Both the position numbers and the translations under genes were made by a program. DNA of 64,000 bases from Pinus tabuliformis. Lineage: Eukaryota; Streptophyta; Pinopsida; Pinales; Pinaceae. The stretch lies in contig CM062805.1 of the NCBI GenBank assembly GCA_031772625.1, forward strand, positions 513,774,102 through 513,838,101. Reading direction: 5' to 3'. How positions within the stretch are numbered: position 1 is the first letter of the stretch; each line of letters opens with the position of its first letter. The notes beneath the pieces are model-generated. The model did no database searches, was not told where the DNA came from, and worked only from the letters and a program-made list of their open reading frames with translations. Positions 62,140 to 64,000 of this stretch are shown one piece after another.

Positions 62140-63708
62140 TCACTCGCGCTCATCGGGAGGACGGACCGTAGGTTGAGACATTTCTTGTGCGAAGAGACCA
62201 TTTAGGGATGGTATATGACTATTTGCGATGCGTGATCCGGGAAATGAAAGCTGGTCCACGAGCTTGACCACTCTTCCTTCGTGCGGAAAACACATTACTC
62301 TAAAGAGTGAGGAGACGATGGCTCCCATGCAATATATATAGTCTCGTCCAAGGAGTAGGTTATAATCCAAGGGTCCTTGAACTACCATCACGTTCATTTG
62401 AACGGTCTTCCCTTTCAATGTTATGGGCACATTGGGGAGGATCCCTAAAGGTCGACTGGTTCCTTTATCAAAGCCTGTCAGATTTCTCATTTCAGGAAAA
62501 AGCGTTGGCGAACCAAGCGCTTTCCAAGCAATAGAGGAAAGGATACTCACAGATGCCCCCTCATCAATGATGGTGCCAGCCATGACCATTCTGTATATTT
62601 GGACGATAATTCTGAATGGTATGCTTGCTGGCAAACGGGGTCTGCCTAGTTGGTTCCAGTCGAAGGAGACAACTAGGTTGCTTGGTGGTGGGACCGAGTA
62701 GACGGTTGGGTATTGCTCTGACGAACTTCCTTCCTGCGATAAAGGAATGGGGGGATTGCCCCCGTGCTCGTCGGAGTCTGTGTTGATGAAGAGAATTTGG
62801 ATGGTGTCATCTTTATCCTCTTCAGTGACTGTATCATTCGAAGATAAATCCTCTGAAGGCAAGACCGGATCAATTGCCGCCTCGACCTTTTGACTTTCGT
62901 CGGGTATGGATTCAGCTGGTTCATATTCAATGACCGGCGCTTCAGCTGGCCACTTGAGCAGGCCAGCTGGATTTTCAACTAACGAAGGACTTGGCAAGAG
63001 TTTTTTATATCCAGGAGGGATTCGTAACAGTGAAACCAGACGATCATCCAAAACTCTTTTCGCTTCGTCTAAGAAGGGACAACGGTGGATGGCATGGTTG
63101 CCTTCGCACAGTCTACAGGGAGATCTAGTTCTCCCTTTTTGTCCAAGGACTTCACTTTCGCTAGTTGACGGTATGCATTCAACATGGCTATCAGAGGTTG
63201 ATGCCACCGGATTGTGCAAACGGGGAGACCAGTCCCTTAGTATCCGAGGGATGCAGGGACAATCTCTGTGGAAGTGGTTTCCCTTGCATATGACACATGG
63301 CGATTTAGGCCTAGTCAGTGCTATGTGTGGATTTTTGTCAGACGACACTTGTTTGCCCCCAGTCGCTTTTGGATCCTTCTTCTTCTTCTCTTTCTTCTTC
63401 TTTTCCTTCTTCTCCTTAGGAACTTGGTTTTTTGTTTTACCAGTTCCGTCAAGCGAAGAGGAAGGAGGAGAGGAAGAATTAGAGGAAGTAGAAGGCTGGT
63501 GGGCAACTCTGGATTGGTCTAACTGTTGATTCGATTGTTCAGGAATAGTGGTGTTCTGAACGACATTGGTTGAGAAGAGCCAGACCGGCAAGCCAATTGT
63601 CAGTCCTGGAAGCGACAATGTGGCCATATGGGGCGCACCAACATCTCCCCAAGAGGAGAAGGGACTAGGATTTCGACCAAGGGGAATTCCTTGGTTGGTG
63701 GGCTCCAT
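62140..63708 (-). CDS. Tat-2 nucleocapsid-protease protein, 522 residues, intact
   Basis: An uninterrupted frame. Residues ~1-60 are unassigned; ~60-100 Ser/Gln-rich; ~95-115 a Lys/Glu run (KEKKEKKKKEKKKK). Two CX2CX3HX4C knuckles follow, CVICKGNHFHRDC (~138) and CRLCEGNHAIHRC (~198), then an acidic linker. The aspartic protease (~375-490) has GTIIDEGASVSILSS with the catalytic D-E-G, GILPNVPITLKGKT and LDYNLLLGRDYIY. There is no capsid core of the kind seen in Tat-1 and no RT follows. The protein ends PTVRPPDERE at TGA 62140-62142. Confidence 0.88.
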   Translation of the reverse strand: MEPTNQGIPLGRNPSPFSSWGDVGAPHMATLSLPGLTIGLPVWLFSTNVVQNTTIPEQSNQQLDQSRVAHQPSTSSNSSSPPSSSLDGTGKTKNQVPKEKKEKKKKEKKKKDPKATGGKQVSSDKNPHIALTRPKSPCVICKGNHFHRDCPCIPRILRDWSPRLHNPVASTSDSHVECIPSTSESEVLGQKGRTRSPCRLCEGNHAIHRCPFLDEAKRVLDDRLVSLLRIPPGYKKLLPSPSLVENPAGLLKWPAEAPVIEYEPAESIPDESQKVEAAIDPVLPSEDLSSNDTVTEEDKDDTIQILFINTDSDEHGGNPPIPLSQEGSSSEQYPTVYSVPPPSNLVVSFDWNQLGRPRLPASIPFRIIVQIYRMVMAGTIIDEGASVSILSSIAWKALGSPTLFPEMRNLTGFDKGTSRPLGILPNVPITLKGKTVQMNVMVVQGPLDYNLLLGRDYIYCMGAIVSSLFRVMCFPHEGRVVKLVDQLSFPGSRIANSHIPSLNGLFAQEMSQPTVRPPDERE

Positions 63709-64000
63709 TTTCTCAACCTAAAGATCAACGCAGGAAAAAAGGGTATGAATATTCCGTTTAAAATAAATTTTAACGACGCTTATACACAACTTGCTTTTTC
63801 AATATTAAAGAGTCGAGAAAAAGCAAAAGATGACTCTAGTCGCCTTCGATGTTTTAACGAGCCCGAAGTGACAAATGCTCGGATGGACTTTTTCCATTAT
63901 AGAGTCTGAAAAAGGCCAAAAGGAACTGCTCTGGAGTTCTAGGTAGAGGGTGTGCCAAACTTTTCGCAAAACCGCAGAATACTTTTTAAGGTACGAGCGG
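63709..64000 (-). other. Tat-2 leader (partial)
   Basis: No gene. It carries a TTTTAACGAGC...GCTCGG stem-loop (63852-63882) and an AGAGTC...GACTCT pair (about 63810-63838), of the same style as the 3' array. No primer site is visible before the window edge. Confidence 0.6.

Larger units (their letters stand above)
58626..64000 (-). mobile_element. Tat-2: minus-strand Ogre/Tat-like element with NC-protease frame but no pol (partial)
   Basis: The minus-strand 3' LTR (58626-59663) and its purine tract mark the right-hand end in transcription direction. A 2.46-kb noncoding region with stem-loop repeats follows, then an intact frame for zinc knuckles and protease (62140-63708), then leader to the window edge. 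No RT, RNase H or integrase lies between protease and LTR, so this is a non-autonomous element. Its protease type (IDEGAS, NLLLGRDYIY) places it near Ogre/Tat. The 5' LTR is outside the window. Confidence 0.82.

Noticed and set aside
1-64000. A host protein-coding gene, tRNA or DNA transposon with terminal inverted repeats
   Set aside because: Every substantial coding stretch belongs to a retroelement and I found no terminal inverted repeats with a transposase or a tRNA-like cloverleaf.

Overview
The window is nuclear DNA of a seed plant with a large, repeat-dominated genome. A gymnosperm is my best guess, but only from the general character of the elements. I recognise no host gene, rRNA or tRNA. 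Nearly all of the 64 kb is eleven retroelements inserted into one another, so the map reads as nested boxes. The short names below are mine.

Left block (1-31282). Chr-2 is a minus-strand Ty3 chromovirus represented by its gag (8056-9076) and its 5' LTR. That LTR (9505-9694 and 31153-31282) was split by an L1-type LINE, LINE-1 (9695-31152, minus strand, 18-bp target duplication). LINE-1 ORF2 was in turn split by Ath-1 (12155-26941, plus strand, 5-bp duplication GCCTC), a nearly complete 14.8-kb Athila-like Ty3 element with 2.1-kb LTRs, gag-pol and a large 3' reading frame. The Chr-2 gag was also cut by Ty3-1 (1065-8055, plus strand), an eroded Ty3 element with a tRNA-Asp type primer site. The Ty3-1 5' LTR was cut by Chr-1, a chromovirus whose integrase end, chromodomain and 3' LTR occupy 1-1064.

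Middle (31283-37549). This is CT-rich and AT-rich repetitive DNA split by GagCop-1 (32802-37278), an old copia-type element that carries only gag.

Right block (37550-64000). Chr-3 is a minus-strand chromovirus (37550-57504). Its integrase was cut by Tat-1 (39148-54281, duplication TTGAG), a gag-only Ogre/Tat-like element with a tRNA-Arg type primer site. The Tat-1 3' LTR was cut by Cop-1 (45506-53932, duplication CTTTA), an almost full-length Ty1/copia element. The Chr-3 gag start was cut by Chr-4 (57505-58625, plus strand, same family). Chr-4 was cut by Tat-2 (58626 to beyond 64000, minus strand), an element with an intact zinc-knuckle plus protease frame and no polymerase.

Most coding regions are decayed. 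Typical damage is an in-frame stop where a glutamine, arginine or tryptophan codon would be expected, plus single-base frameshifts. Judged by eye from LTR pairs, Ath-1 is youngest (about 1.5% difference), Cop-1 and Tat-1 are intermediate (about 3%), and Ty3-1 and GagCop-1 are old (10% or more). Elements worth attention for structure not explained by genes are Ath-1 (a 12-base motif scattered in both orientations through LTR, spacer and coding DNA), Tat-2 (an array of CGAG/CTCG stem-loops), and Tat-1 (an FG-rich Gag and a strong leader palindrome).
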